DNA of 64,000 nt from Prorocentrum cordatum (taxonomy: Eukaryota > Sar > Dinophyceae > Prorocentrales > Prorocentraceae): NCBI GenBank assembly GCA_963575745.1, contig CAUYUJ010014591.1:258021-322020 (forward strand), read 5' to 3'. Of the stretch, positions 34,977 through 43,619 are shown in pieces. Position numbers and translations under genes: made by a program. The notes under the pieces were generated by a model. That model was not told the origin of the DNA. It did not search any database and saw only the letters and a list, made by a program, of their open reading frames with translations. The number at the start of each line of letters is the position of its first letter. The first letter of the stretch is position 1.

Positions 34977-36422
34977 ATGGTCCCTCCTCCGCCATCGGAT
35001 CCAGGCAGCGCCGCGAGCGCGTCGCCGCCAGAGCCGAGCCCCATCGTGAGCCTCGGCTGGTGGCTAGCGCCGCGGGCGCTCGGCGCCCTGGGCCTGCTCG
35101 CCGCGATGCTGGCGTGGCGCGCCGAGACGGGCCGCGGGAGCCTGGTGCGCCTCGGCCTGGGAGCCGCGCTGATGGCCGTGGCCGCCTTCTGGGTCGCCGT
35201 CCAGACGGTGCGCGGCTGGTGGCGCGCTGCCAGCGGGCATCAGGCCGAGGTGGAGGCCCTTCGCGCTCAGCTGGCGAGCCTCTCGCTGGACGGAGCCCAG
35301 GCGAGTGGCCCGGAGGCGAGGGCTGGCGCAGGCGCGCCCGAGCTGCCGGCGTGGCCAGCGCCGAGCGCACCCCCGCCAGGTCTGGGGCAGCCAGGGGTGC
35401 CGCCAGCTCCCCCCCACAGCGTGGACCCCGCCATGGACGCGTTCCACGCCTTCGCCGCGGGGGGGGGCTGCACTGGGCCGCTGTCGTGGACAGCAGCACC
35501 GTCGGGTCCGCCAGCGCAGCCCGAGGCGGGCGCGGGCCCGACCACGACAGCGGTCCTGCCAACGGTGCCTGGCGGAGGCCCAGGCGGACCTGGGCTACAG
35601 GCGGCCGCAGCGGCCGCGGCTTGCGCCAAGAAGGTGAAGGAGGCTCTCGTGATGCTGCATGCTGGAGCGAGCACTGACCCATGGTGGGGACGTCGCTTCT
35701 GGAATTTCGTCCACCAGCTGGAGCAGGCCGGGGAGCTGAACCCAGGGGTACGGGCCGCCCTCGCTGCTCGAGGCTATGTGGGAGCGGAGACTCGGTCGGC
35801 CCCCGACGTGGAGTCGCTGAAGACCGTGCTGGCAGGATTCGAGAACATGGAGTCGTCCAACACGTTCGATGGCACGTTCGGAGCGCCCGCATCAGCCGCG
35901 GGAGGAGCCGAGGTGGACGCCTGGGCCCATTCGCTGCCGCCGGACTTCAAGAGGGCGGGAATGGAGATCTATCGGAATATTCGCGCAGCTGGGAGTACGA
36001 GTATCAGACATTGGCTTCAGTCCCAGTTTTCAGGATATCGAGGAGGAGAGCAGTGGCAGTCGCTGTGGAGCACAGCGGCGACATTGGACTTCGAGCTAGG
36101 CAAATGTGGGAATGACCAGGAGCTGATGATCTGCCTCAACACGAATGATAATGTGGAGATTGGGCTGCGCCACCTGTCGGCCTACGTGTACGAGTCACGC
36201 ACACACGACAAGGCTGGCGTGGCTAGGCTGAGGGCAGTCACCGCCCCAGGGAGCGGGATAGACATCGCACCGGGCTGGCTCATCACGGAGGCAACGACAC
36301 ACAGCAAGATGGAGCACCAACGGGCTGAACGAGTGGCAGCAGAGCTACGACGACGGAGCGGCGGCAAAGGGAAGGACAAGGACAAGGGCCGTGGTCGTGG
36401 CGACAAGAGCTCGGGAGGCTGA
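34977..36422 (+). CDS. Gag-like protein of the retrotransposon
   Basis: 481 residues from the ATG at 34977. Residues about 28-85 hold two hydrophobic segments (ALGALGLLAAMLAW and LGLGAALMAVAAFWVAV), which would anchor the protein in a membrane. An Ala/Pro-rich linker follows. From about residue 215 there is a helical domain (KVKEALVMLHAG, WWGRRFWNFVHQLEQAG, SIRHWLQSQFSGYRGG) that I take as a capsid-like region by position. The C-terminus is Lys/Gly/Asp-rich (GKGKDKDKGRGRGDK), fitting nucleic-acid binding without a zinc knuckle. The TGA at 36420 is in the same frame as the downstream pol frame, and that frame stays open beyond it, so stop readthrough could make Gag-Pol. The Gag role is inferred from position. 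Confidence 0.7.
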   Translation: MVPPPPSDPGSAASASPPEPSPIVSLGWWLAPRALGALGLLAAMLAWRAETGRGSLVRLGLGAALMAVAAFWVAVQTVRGWWRAASGHQAEVEALRAQLASLSLDGAQASGPEARAGAGAPELPAWPAPSAPPPGLGQPGVPPAPPHSVDPAMDAFHAFAAGGGCTGPLSWTAAPSGPPAQPEAGAGPTTTAVLPTVPGGGPGGPGLQAAAAAAACAKKVKEALVMLHAGASTDPWWGRRFWNFVHQLEQAGELNPGVRAALAARGYVGAETRSAPDVESLKTVLAGFENMESSNTFDGTFGAPASAAGGAEVDAWAHSLPPDFKRAGMEIYRNIRAAGSTSIRHWLQSQFSGYRGGEQWQSLWSTAATLDFELGKCGNDQELMICLNTNDNVEIGLRHLSAYVYESRTHDKAGVARLRAVTAPGSGIDIAPGWLITEATTHSKMEHQRAERVAAELRRRSGGKGKDKDKGRGRGDKSSGG

Positions 36423-36464
36423 CGCCTACCGGGGCCCCTTCATCATGAGTCGCGGGGTGAAGGG

Positions 36465-39203
36465 GTGCGAGATGCCCGTGTAGGGCAGCGACAAGTTCAG
36501 TTCGAGGAAGTTGATCGAGCTCCCCCAGGCACGCACTGCTCAGTCCTCGCTCATGGCGGGTCAGGGAGGCCAGAGGGTACCGGGCTGGGGGGAGCCCCCC
36601 AGTCGCGCACTGCTCAGTCTCATCCGCCGCCGAGCGAGAGGACCAGAGGGTACCGGCCTCGGGGGGGGGAAAGATGGATTGCCAAACCAGATAAGCCTAG
36701 TGAAGATGCGAAGTTCAGCTACCCTCAGAGTTTCCCTTCGATATCTGAAATGGCCTCTGTTTTCGGTGCCAGCGATGCGGTCCTACCAGTTCCACTTCTT
36801 GCACAGCCAGGTCGTGTGTCGGTGCGTTCGGGTCGGAGTAGGCAGAGACTACATCGGAAGCAGATGGTTAGGAAGATCGCCAATCGAGTGCTCAGTGCTC
36901 TCAACTCGACCTACCTGGGCAATATGAAGCAGCAGACCACACCATGGCAGCAGAAGTTTAGCAATGAGATGATGACGAACTCTGCTGTCGGCCGGGTCCA
37001 GGCGCGGGCCATCCAGCACGCAAAGGACCAGCTCTATGTTCGCCGGCTGTTCCCAGTGACAGGCGTACAAGCGACGTGTGAGCTACTGAAGTTGGACCAG
37101 ATAGGCTACAGGAGAGTGCACAAGAGAGACGTCCACACGGAGTTCATTGCCAACAGAGTGGACGAGGTGACGACGCTGAAGGTTGTCCCGCTACTCGAGG
37201 CGTTGCCGGCCGATGAGGCAGAGTACTACGAGAAGGAGGAGAACGTCGTCGAGATGGCAGGCAAGTCCATGCAGCACGTGGAGGAACTAGAGAGGCAGCA
37301 TGGGTTCTTTGGGGGCCAGATGGAGCAGTGGATATCTTATTTACATCGTGATGACCTACCGCCGGGGCTGTGGGTATTTAGACCGAGGAGCGAGGTGATG
37401 ACGATCAATGGAGTATCAGCGGTCTTGAAGAAGGACGGCTTTAAGTTGAGAGAGCTCATCATGGCAGTGCCCACGAACTACCTCTGGAGTGATGTGCGAC
37501 GACGTGGTGAACACGGACTGGGCGGAGGAGGAGCGCTCGCTATGATGCGAGCGCCAGGCATGGAGATTCATATGGCGCGGTGTGATGAGAGCAATGCATT
37601 CTCTTCGGTCCTCTTGCCTGAGTGGATGTGGAAGTGGATGGCAACTCCTGCCATCCCAGCTGCAGCAGTATGGTCCTTGTTACCCGTGGACATGAGGAGC
37701 GGTCTCCAGGAGTGGTCTCTAGTGTGCCCTTGCTACACCAGGCTGCCGATGGGGTTGTCTCATGCCGTTCACATCCTGATGTGCATCAACCTGGAGGCAG
37801 CGGGGAGGACGCTGGTGAGGTCGGCCGCCCTAGGAGAGCCCAAGGAGAGCCAGTGGATCGATCTTCCGGACGAAGCTGTCGTGGAGGACGTCGAGTGGGT
37901 CAAGAAGCAGGCCTTGGGCCGTGCTGAGCGGCGTCAAGAGGCTGGGCTCTCCCCCGAGGCCTTCCTGGTTAAAGTCCGTGAGCTGAAGCGGGAGCGTCAC
38001 CGAGTGATCATCGCGCTGCACACGTTCGCGGGCGGCCGGAGGAAGCTGGACATCCAGCACTACGTGGAGGAGTTTGCCGTCGAATATGGGGTTGCGATCT
38101 TTTTCTTTGGAGTGGATCTTGCCTTTGATCATAGGTGGGATCTGGCGGACCCCAAGCTGATCGCCATGCTGATGGAGATGATCGAACAGGGCCTCATTGA
38201 CATCATCCTTGGCGCCCCCCCCTGTGCCACGTGGAGTAGAGCGCGCTTTCACGGAGGAGGTCCTCGTCCACTCCGATTTCGGTCGGAGCCGCTGGGCAGG
38301 AGCGACCTGTCGAAGGAGGAGCGCGCGAGAGTCACGGAGGCGAGCGTGCTTCTCTTCAACCTGCTCGCCTTGTGCGACGTGGAGGAGCAGCACGGGGGGG
38401 GCTACCTGTTCGAACACCCCGCGGACCCGGAGGAGGAGCCGTACCCGAGCATCTGGGACCTGGAGGCAGTGAAGGGCATGCTGGGGCGACACGGCGTGCG
38501 CACCACCAGGATCGACCAGTGCATGTACGGGGGACCGGCACAGAAGCCCACTACGCTGGCTTCGAACTTGGACGGCATTCAAGAGCAGGCGTTGCTGTGT
38601 GATGGGAGACACCGTCACGAGAAGGCCTACGGGAAGAACGAGCGCGGCATCTTCAGGTCGCGCCGGCTGCAGGCCTACCCGCCTGGCTTGTGCCGCACGA
38701 TCGCCCTCAGTGTAGTCAGGACGGCGCTTCGGATGCTGACCACAGGCCGGGGACCAGGAGGGTGGCTCAGGACGGGGCGGGAGAAGCCGCGTCACACCCA
38801 GTGGAGCTTCGAGAGCGAGAAGGAGGGCCTCTTCGTGCTGAACGAGCTGTACCGCCGGGGCGGCAGTGTGAGGCTGCGCCCAGGCTTCCAGGCGATCTAC
38901 GTGCACGTGGACGACGGGCTCAACATAGCGGCTTGCCGCAGAGGCGGGTCGGCTGACGTGGTGAGTGAGCAGATGATGCAGAAGGTCGCCGACGCCTGGG
39001 AGCAGGCCGGCTTCGTCGTCAACGAGCGCGAGAGGATCGAGGAGGGCTCGAAGATCGTGGGCTACGAGTTGCAGAACTTTCCGCCTCGCCTGAAGCTGGC
39101 TAGTGGCAAAGCCAGCTGTTTGGAGGCGGCACTTACGTGGATCATGGAGACGCCCTGGGTGGACGTGGAGCTGCTCAGGGCTTTGGTGGGTGTGTGGCTG
39201 TAG
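36465..39203 (+). CDS. Reverse transcriptase with embedded C5-methyltransferase-like domain
   Basis: A 912-residue frame; the first codon is GTG and the true start is uncertain. RT motif A is CDESNAF with Asp374. Motif B is RLPMGLSHAV, shortly after residue 425. Motif C is YVHVDD with Asp816-Asp817. About 440 residues separate motifs A and C, where an ordinary RT has roughly 70-80. The extra stretch (about 510-755) reads like a cytosine-C5 methyltransferase: TFAGG (521-524, SAM loop), GVDL (Asp551), GAPPCATWS (Cys587, the motif IV nucleophile), FEHP (Glu650, in place of ENV), RIDQC (682-686), then KPTTLASNL. After motif C come a thumb-like segment and VELLRALVGVWL, cut by TAG at 39201. Activity of either domain is not demonstrated. 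Confidence 0.75.
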   Translation: MRDARVGQRQVQFEEVDRAPPGTHCSVLAHGGSGRPEGTGLGGAPQSRTAQSHPPPSERTRGYRPRGGERWIAKPDKPSEDAKFSYPQSFPSISEMASVFGASDAVLPVPLLAQPGRVSVRSGRSRQRLHRKQMVRKIANRVLSALNSTYLGNMKQQTTPWQQKFSNEMMTNSAVGRVQARAIQHAKDQLYVRRLFPVTGVQATCELLKLDQIGYRRVHKRDVHTEFIANRVDEVTTLKVVPLLEALPADEAEYYEKEENVVEMAGKSMQHVEELERQHGFFGGQMEQWISYLHRDDLPPGLWVFRPRSEVMTINGVSAVLKKDGFKLRELIMAVPTNYLWSDVRRRGEHGLGGGGALAMMRAPGMEIHMARCDESNAFSSVLLPEWMWKWMATPAIPAAAVWSLLPVDMRSGLQEWSLVCPCYTRLPMGLSHAVHILMCINLEAAGRTLVRSAALGEPKESQWIDLPDEAVVEDVEWVKKQALGRAERRQEAGLSPEAFLVKVRELKRERHRVIIALHTFAGGRRKLDIQHYVEEFAVEYGVAIFFFGVDLAFDHRWDLADPKLIAMLMEMIEQGLIDIILGAPPCATWSRARFHGGGPRPLRFRSEPLGRSDLSKEERARVTEASVLLFNLLALCDVEEQHGGGYLFEHPADPEEEPYPSIWDLEAVKGMLGRHGVRTTRIDQCMYGGPAQKPTTLASNLDGIQEQALLCDGRHRHEKAYGKNERGIFRSRRLQAYPPGLCRTIALSVVRTALRMLTTGRGPGGWLRTGREKPRHTQWSFESEKEGLFVLNELYRRGGSVRLRPGFQAIYVHVDDGLNIAACRRGGSADVVSEQMMQKVADAWEQAGFVVNERERIEEGSKIVGYELQNFPPRLKLASGKASCLEAALTWIMETPWVDVELLRALVGVWL

Positions 39204-39971
39204 GGGGCGCTCTTGAGGCGCGAACTCATGGCCATCCCTGCCGCTGTGTTCGACCTGCTCGAGAAGAGGCAGGGTCAAGTCGTGTGGTGGTGGGCCTCCG
39301 CCCGCCGCGAGGTGCGCGTCATGAGAGACATGATCCCGATGATGTCGTGTGTCTTGGATCTTCCGGCAGCGCCCGTACTCTTTGCTTCGGATGCGGAGGG
39401 CGCCAACCGAGTCGACCACGGCGGGTACGGCATCGTCGTGACGCCCATCACCCAGAGTGAGTCAGAACAAGTCATCGGAGCGGGTACGAGGCCTGGGCAT
39501 ACAATTTCCAGGCTGGACGGCACGGCCCTCCATTTGAACCGTGCTGATCGAGAGCTGCGTGGCCGCATCCCGGTGTCACGCATCCCGCGAGAGCTGCTGC
39601 AGATCCCTCAGGAGATGTGGCACGAGCTGGACGCGGGACGCTGGCGCTCGCCTGACCACATCATCTTGGGAGAAGGCCGAGCCGTGGTCAGACTTTGTCA
39701 GGCGCTCTCTCTTCTTCCAGGAGCTCATGACCACGCTATCTGCAACATGGAGGATAATGAGCCGTTGTCCTCAGCAGCAGCAAAGGGGCGTTCATCGGCC
39801 CCGCATCTCAACTACCTGCTGAGGAAGATTAGTGCACTTTCAGTGGCAACAGGCATCAAACTATACCTACCCTGGGTGGACACCGCACACCAGACAGCTG
39901 ATGAGTTGTCAAGGAGGAAGCGGAGTGGCCTGGTGCGCTCGGCGGGTCGGACCTCGTCGAGTCGACCCTGA
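39204..39971 (+). CDS. RNase H domain of the pol polyprotein, after an in-frame TAG
   Basis: It continues in the same frame as the RT after the single TAG at 39201-39203; the first ATG downstream is at 39228. VLFASDAEGANRVDHGGYG gives the first catalytic Asp. A Glu lies in GEGRAVVRLCQAL, and an Asp in ICNMEDNEPL. WVDTAHQTADELSR is the C-terminal motif that in many retroelements reads WV-S-N-AD-LSR. In related elements RT and RNase H form one chain, so the TAG is probably a mutation, perhaps of a Trp codon, or a readthrough site. The frame ends at 39971 and overlaps the recombinase, which lies in the +1 frame. Confidence 0.72.
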   Translation, partial: GALLRRELMAIPAAVFDLLEKRQGQVVWWWASARREVRVMRDMIPMMSCVLDLPAAPVLFASDAEGANRVDHGGYGIVVTPITQSESEQVIGAGTRPGHTISRLDGTALHLNRADRELRGRIPVSRIPRELLQIPQEMWHELDAGRWRSPDHIILGEGRAVVRLCQALSLLPGAHDHAICNMEDNEPLSSAAAKGRSSAPHLNYLLRKISALSVATGIKLYLPWVDTAHQTADELSRRKRSGLVRSAGRTSSSRP

Positions 39972-41277
39972 CCAGGCCGCGCGGGTGATTGAGAAGACTT
40001 TAGAAGTATATCGCAGCGCTGGGCTTCGGTTTTCGACCTGGGCCCTCCAGCGCGGCCTGCGTCCCAGCGGTGCTGACGAATGGGACGACCTTCTAGTTGA
40101 GTTCAAAAATGATCAGATTGAGAACCTCACTCCAGCGAAATTCGTGAATACAGTTGCAGCAGTTGAGTTCTTCTTCCCTCGCATGCGGGGGAGACTGTTG
40201 TGGAGCAAGGCTGTCATTGCAGGCTGGGAAAGAAATGTTGGACGCAAACATACGGTGCCTCTCGGGAAGTTGCCTGGTAAGCTCCTCGGGGTTCACATGG
40301 CCGCCAGGGGGAACCCGCGTCTGGGCCTTGCTCTCATCGTGCAATGCCATACGGGCTTACGCCCCTCGGAGCTCTTGGGGATACTACCGGAGGACCTCAT
40401 CTTCCCTCGAGACTTGGGCGAGAACATCAACATCGCCTCGGTCTCTATCGCTCTTGGGGCTCGTACGGGGACAAAGCTCAAGAGGCCCCAGGTGGCGCGC
40501 ATATTCCAGGAGGACAGGGACATCATGGAGGTGCTTGAGGAGATCACGAGGGCCACCCCAGCTGGGACTCCGCTCTTCCCCTTCAGCCTAGCCCAGTATC
40601 GTAAGACTCTCAAGGACACCGAGGGCTCGTTGGGCCTATCTATGGGTTGGGGGCCTCACAGCCCCAGAGCAGGATGGGCGAGTGACTCGAGGGCCGAAGG
40701 GCTCTCGTTTGAAGAAGTTCGGGAGAGAGGGAGGTGGATCTCAGATGGGAGTTTGCGCATCTATCTTGACATCGTCGGTGCGAGCCACATCCTCACCCAG
40801 CTAAACACGAAGGGCTTTGCGCAGCAGCTGCACTGGCTCAAGAGAGGGTGGCGCCAGTACTTTCCTGCGTTCGTCTGGGGAGCGCACCTTCCTCCAGGAT
40901 ATGGCGCCCAAGGGCTACGTCAAGGACAAGAACACTGGGGGGTGGATCAAGGGCCCAGACTTGACGGAGGAGAACGTGCCACCACTGCCGAGCCCGCCTG
41001 GGACACCGTCCAGTTGGGTGCAGTGCGTCAGTGCTCCGCCGTCAAGGGCCACGTCGCGGACGGCATCGCCGGGGGCAGTTTCGCTCGTCCTCACGCCGCC
41101 CAAGGCCAAGAGCCCGGGCACGCTGCCGCCCGCCACTGTGCTCGCAATCCCACCTCCGGAGGCAGCGGGCCAGCCGATGACACACAAGCTGCAGTTCTAC
41201 GCGCAGGCACCATGCAAGCCGCAGCAGACCAGGGCGCAAAGGGGAAGCTACCTCAAGTCGGTTGTTGGCTACAGTAG
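39832..41277 (+). CDS. Tyrosine recombinase (phage-integrase family) of the retrotransposon
   Basis: 481 residues from the first ATG, in the +1 frame relative to RNase H. The first 40 or so residues overlap RNase H and are probably not native, so the real start or a frameshift join lies near 39950. The catalytic set is visible: Arg in CHTGLRPSELLGI (codon 40360), H-x-x-R in PHSPRAGW (40657 and 40666), the Trp of RGRWISDG, and the nucleophile Tyr in SLRIYLDI (codon 40762). An N-terminal SAM-like domain is suggested by WDDLLVEFKNDQIENLTPAKFVNTVAAVEFFF. Recognisable similarity ends near 40885; the remaining open frame is a shadow of the next gene. This protein would integrate circular cDNA. Confidence 0.82.
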   Translation: MHFQWQQASNYTYPGWTPHTRQLMSCQGGSGVAWCARRVGPRRVDPDQAARVIEKTLEVYRSAGLRFSTWALQRGLRPSGADEWDDLLVEFKNDQIENLTPAKFVNTVAAVEFFFPRMRGRLLWSKAVIAGWERNVGRKHTVPLGKLPGKLLGVHMAARGNPRLGLALIVQCHTGLRPSELLGILPEDLIFPRDLGENINIASVSIALGARTGTKLKRPQVARIFQEDRDIMEVLEEITRATPAGTPLFPFSLAQYRKTLKDTEGSLGLSMGWGPHSPRAGWASDSRAEGLSFEEVRERGRWISDGSLRIYLDIVGASHILTQLNTKGFAQQLHWLKRGWRQYFPAFVWGAHLPPGYGAQGLRQGQEHWGVDQGPRLDGGERATTAEPAWDTVQLGAVRQCSAVKGHVADGIAGGSFARPHAAQGQEPGHAAARHCARNPTSGGSGPADDTQAAVLRAGTMQAAADQGAKGKLPQVGCWLQ

Positions 41278-43062
41278 GGTGCTCCAGATTCTCTGCGGCC
41301 CGTGTTTCGCGCCTGCCATCATCCTCACGGTGCTCGTCGTCAGTTTCCCGTCGAGCCTCTTTCCTAACATGTCCAGGGGTGCCGAGGCTGCGGCGTCCCT
41401 GGTGGAGGATGTGGCAGGCGCAGGTGGGGCTGTGGCCCTCGCGGCCAGGAACCTGACTTTGGCCGTGAGTGGGGTTGCGCTATCAGTTGCAAGAAATTGT
41501 TGTCGCTTCGCGAATCCCCACCAGCCCATCCAGAAACGATGCCCAGAGGAATTGCCTCGATCAGAGAAGTGGGCAGCACACAGAGGAAGCCATTATGAGA
41601 CATCTTTGGATATCTTGAGCCATCTTGGAGGTCATTTTGGGCTCTCCCAGACGCTCTTGGAGTCATCTTAATCCGTGCCCCCCCCCAAGAGGCCTCCATG
41701 TGGCTAAAACCTGTGTAGAATCAATGTTTAGGCATTCTCGCCGAGGCCTCTTGGAGCATCTTGGGTGCATCTGGGGGGGCTCTTGGGGCCTCTTGGGGGT
41801 CTCTTGGGGGCCTCCGGGGGGGCCTCTTGGGGGCCTCTTGGGGCCATTTTGGGGCCATCTTGGGACCTCTTGGGGCTTCCTGGGCGCTTCTTGGGGCCAT
41901 CTTGGAGGAGATCGAACAAACAAGAGGGGGGGTTTAATTAGCGCCCCCCCTCGGAAGCCCCTAAAATCGCCTCTTGGACCCCTCTTGGAACGCTCTTGGA
42001 GTGCTCTTGGGCGCTCTTGGGGCCGTCTTGGGGCTCTTTTGGGGCTCTCTTGGGGCCCTCTTGGGCCATCTTGGAACCATCTCCAGGCCTCGGATGGCCA
42101 TCGGGAGCGAAAAGGCGAGAAAGCAAAAATTATTGATTTTCCTTAGGTTTTGGGACGATTTTGGCCTCTTCGGGGCCTCCTTGGGGAGCTGTTTGGCCAC
42201 TTGGAGTTATCTTGGGGCCGTCTTTGGGCTTCTTGGAACCATCTTAGGAGCCATCGTGAGCGATCTTGCGCTATATTGAGCCATCTTGGAGCTCATCTTG
42301 GGTTCTCTGAGGCGCTCTTGGAGCCGTCTTGGGCCATCTTGGACGCTCTAACTACCCGCGGCCCCCCCCGTCCAGGTCCAGGGGAGGGGTTAGGGGGAGG
42401 GGTAAACCCCTCCCCAAGGGGGAAGAGGGAGGGGTGGAAGAGGATCTGCTCTAGACCACCTACGCCCAGAGGGCTGGTGGGATTCTGCTACGTTTGTGGA
42501 TGAAGCGTGGTCTGGGATAGATCTGCTGGGCTGCCGCTTGAACGTCACAGGCGGCCGCTTCGTCGTTGACATTGGTGCACGCTCTCGCCCCAGTATGATG
42601 AAGGAGCTCGAGCGGGGGCTGTCCGTGGTGCCAGATGACCTGGCAGTGGAGTTGTGGGGTTCCATTAACGCTGTATCGGTCAGGGCGCCAGTGGCGGCGC
42701 GGCTCTCCTCCCAGTTCAATTTCACGGAGAGCTTCTTCATCTGGGATTGGGAGGTACTGTTAGTGGACGAAGAGGTGCTGGCAGTACGATATTATTTCGC
42801 TAGATTGGGATTTGAACTTCAGTGGGCTAATCCGTTGTGGGCACTCACAGGGGCCGATCCCGGAAGAGAGCTGGAGCGCATCACGACGAGAGTCAAGGAT
42901 GCGATAGAGTCGGCAGTCGACGCCTCCGTGCTGCGGACACCGCTGACCGCGCAGGAGGTACTCCAGTTCCCCACCACTCGCCCTCCCTTTTGGTTCCGTC
43001 TCGGCCGGTGGGCCCACACGCAGTTCGATTGGTTATGGTACGCAAGCGGCGTTTGGCTCTGA
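40901..43062 (+). pseudogene. Accessory membrane-protein frame, interrupted by a 986-bp insertion
   Basis: The ATG at 40901 (MAPKGYVKDKNTGGWIKG) overlaps the recombinase tail in another frame. A Pro/Ser/Thr-rich stretch leads to a hydrophobic segment near residues 124-152 (FAPAIILTVLVVSFPSSLF), then a second Ala/Val-rich helix (ASLVEDVAGAGGAVALAARN). The frame is broken at about 41496 by the dispersed element. It resumes at 42485 with a Trp/Phe-rich C-terminal part (SFFIWDWEVLLVDEEVLAV) to TGA at 43060. Removing the insertion and one of the two flanking ATT triplets joins the parts in frame, giving about 391 codons. I do not recognise the family. It could be an envelope-like or other membrane accessory protein of the element, or a captured host gene. 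Confidence 0.55.
41497..42484. mobile_element. 987-bp dispersed element, copy nested in the retrotransposon
   Basis: Same termini as copy 1 (TTGTTGTCGC ... GGGCTGGTGGGATT). An ATT precedes GTTGTCGC and an ATT ends the right side, consistent with a 3-bp target duplication. It interrupts an otherwise continuous reading frame, so it arrived after the retrotransposon. It differs from copy 1 by about 1-2 percent. Confidence 0.78.
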
Positions 43063-43149
43063 GGTTCAGTGGGTTCAAAGCCATATGAGTGGTATGATCG
43101 GATACCGGAGTTTGGCATTATCTCAGAGCGGACATGCTGTATATGTTAT

Positions 43150-43486
43150 GGAGTTCAGATTTTCCTTGATGAATCGGATGAGGTCAAATACAAAGGAGAC
43201 CCTCGGCCGAGGGAGTTTAATTGGAAGCATGTTGCGACACGTCTGAACTGTGATCGACAGGAGATATGGCTTTGGTCATTTCGTGGTCTGTTGAAAAAAA
43301 GAGTTGATTATCGAGATAATCGTGAGTGACGCTTGCTGTTGTTTCCTATTCTGCACAGGCTTCGCCTTGGCACGCCCTACCTGTACAGGCTTTGCCTACT
43401 TGTCCCTAGCTTTTCCCTTCCTTGCCCCTGACCGCCGCGGGGGCGGTGTGGGGGTCGGGTGGGTGGGTCTCCAGAGGCTTTAGGAA
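43150..43486 (+). repeat. Split direct repeat B1
   Basis: From GGAGTTCAG to CCAGAGGCTTTAGGAA, repeated as B2 at 43620-43963 with a handful of substitutions and small indels. Short open frames in it (KYKGDPRPREFNWKH) occur in both copies but are best read as part of the repeat. Confidence 0.82.
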
Positions 43487-43505
43487 CTCAATGCGTTTTG
43501 TACAT

Positions 43506-43602
43506 TATGATGAAGTGAGAGCCTTCGAGCGGGTATTAATGTATAGTGTTGGTCCAGCCATGCTCTTCAACAGCAAGCGTGCTTCCATAGCTTTTCGGGC
43601 CC
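43506..43602 (+). repeat. Internal repeat A2
   Basis: Matches A1 (34804-34900) and lies between B1 and B2, completing the A1 ... B1-A2-B2 layout. About 19 bases between B1 and the A2 match (43487-43505) have no counterpart at the left end. Confidence 0.8.
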
Positions 43603-43619
43603 ACCCGATCCCGCTCTTT

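Noticed and set aside
37830-39419. 529-residue minus-strand frame
   Set aside because: Antisense shadow of the RT/methyltransferase frame, with no motif of its own.
40930-41277. C-terminal extension of the recombinase
   Set aside because: Beyond about 40885 the frame shows low-complexity composition, while the overlapping frame (MAPKGYVKDK onward) looks like the real protein.
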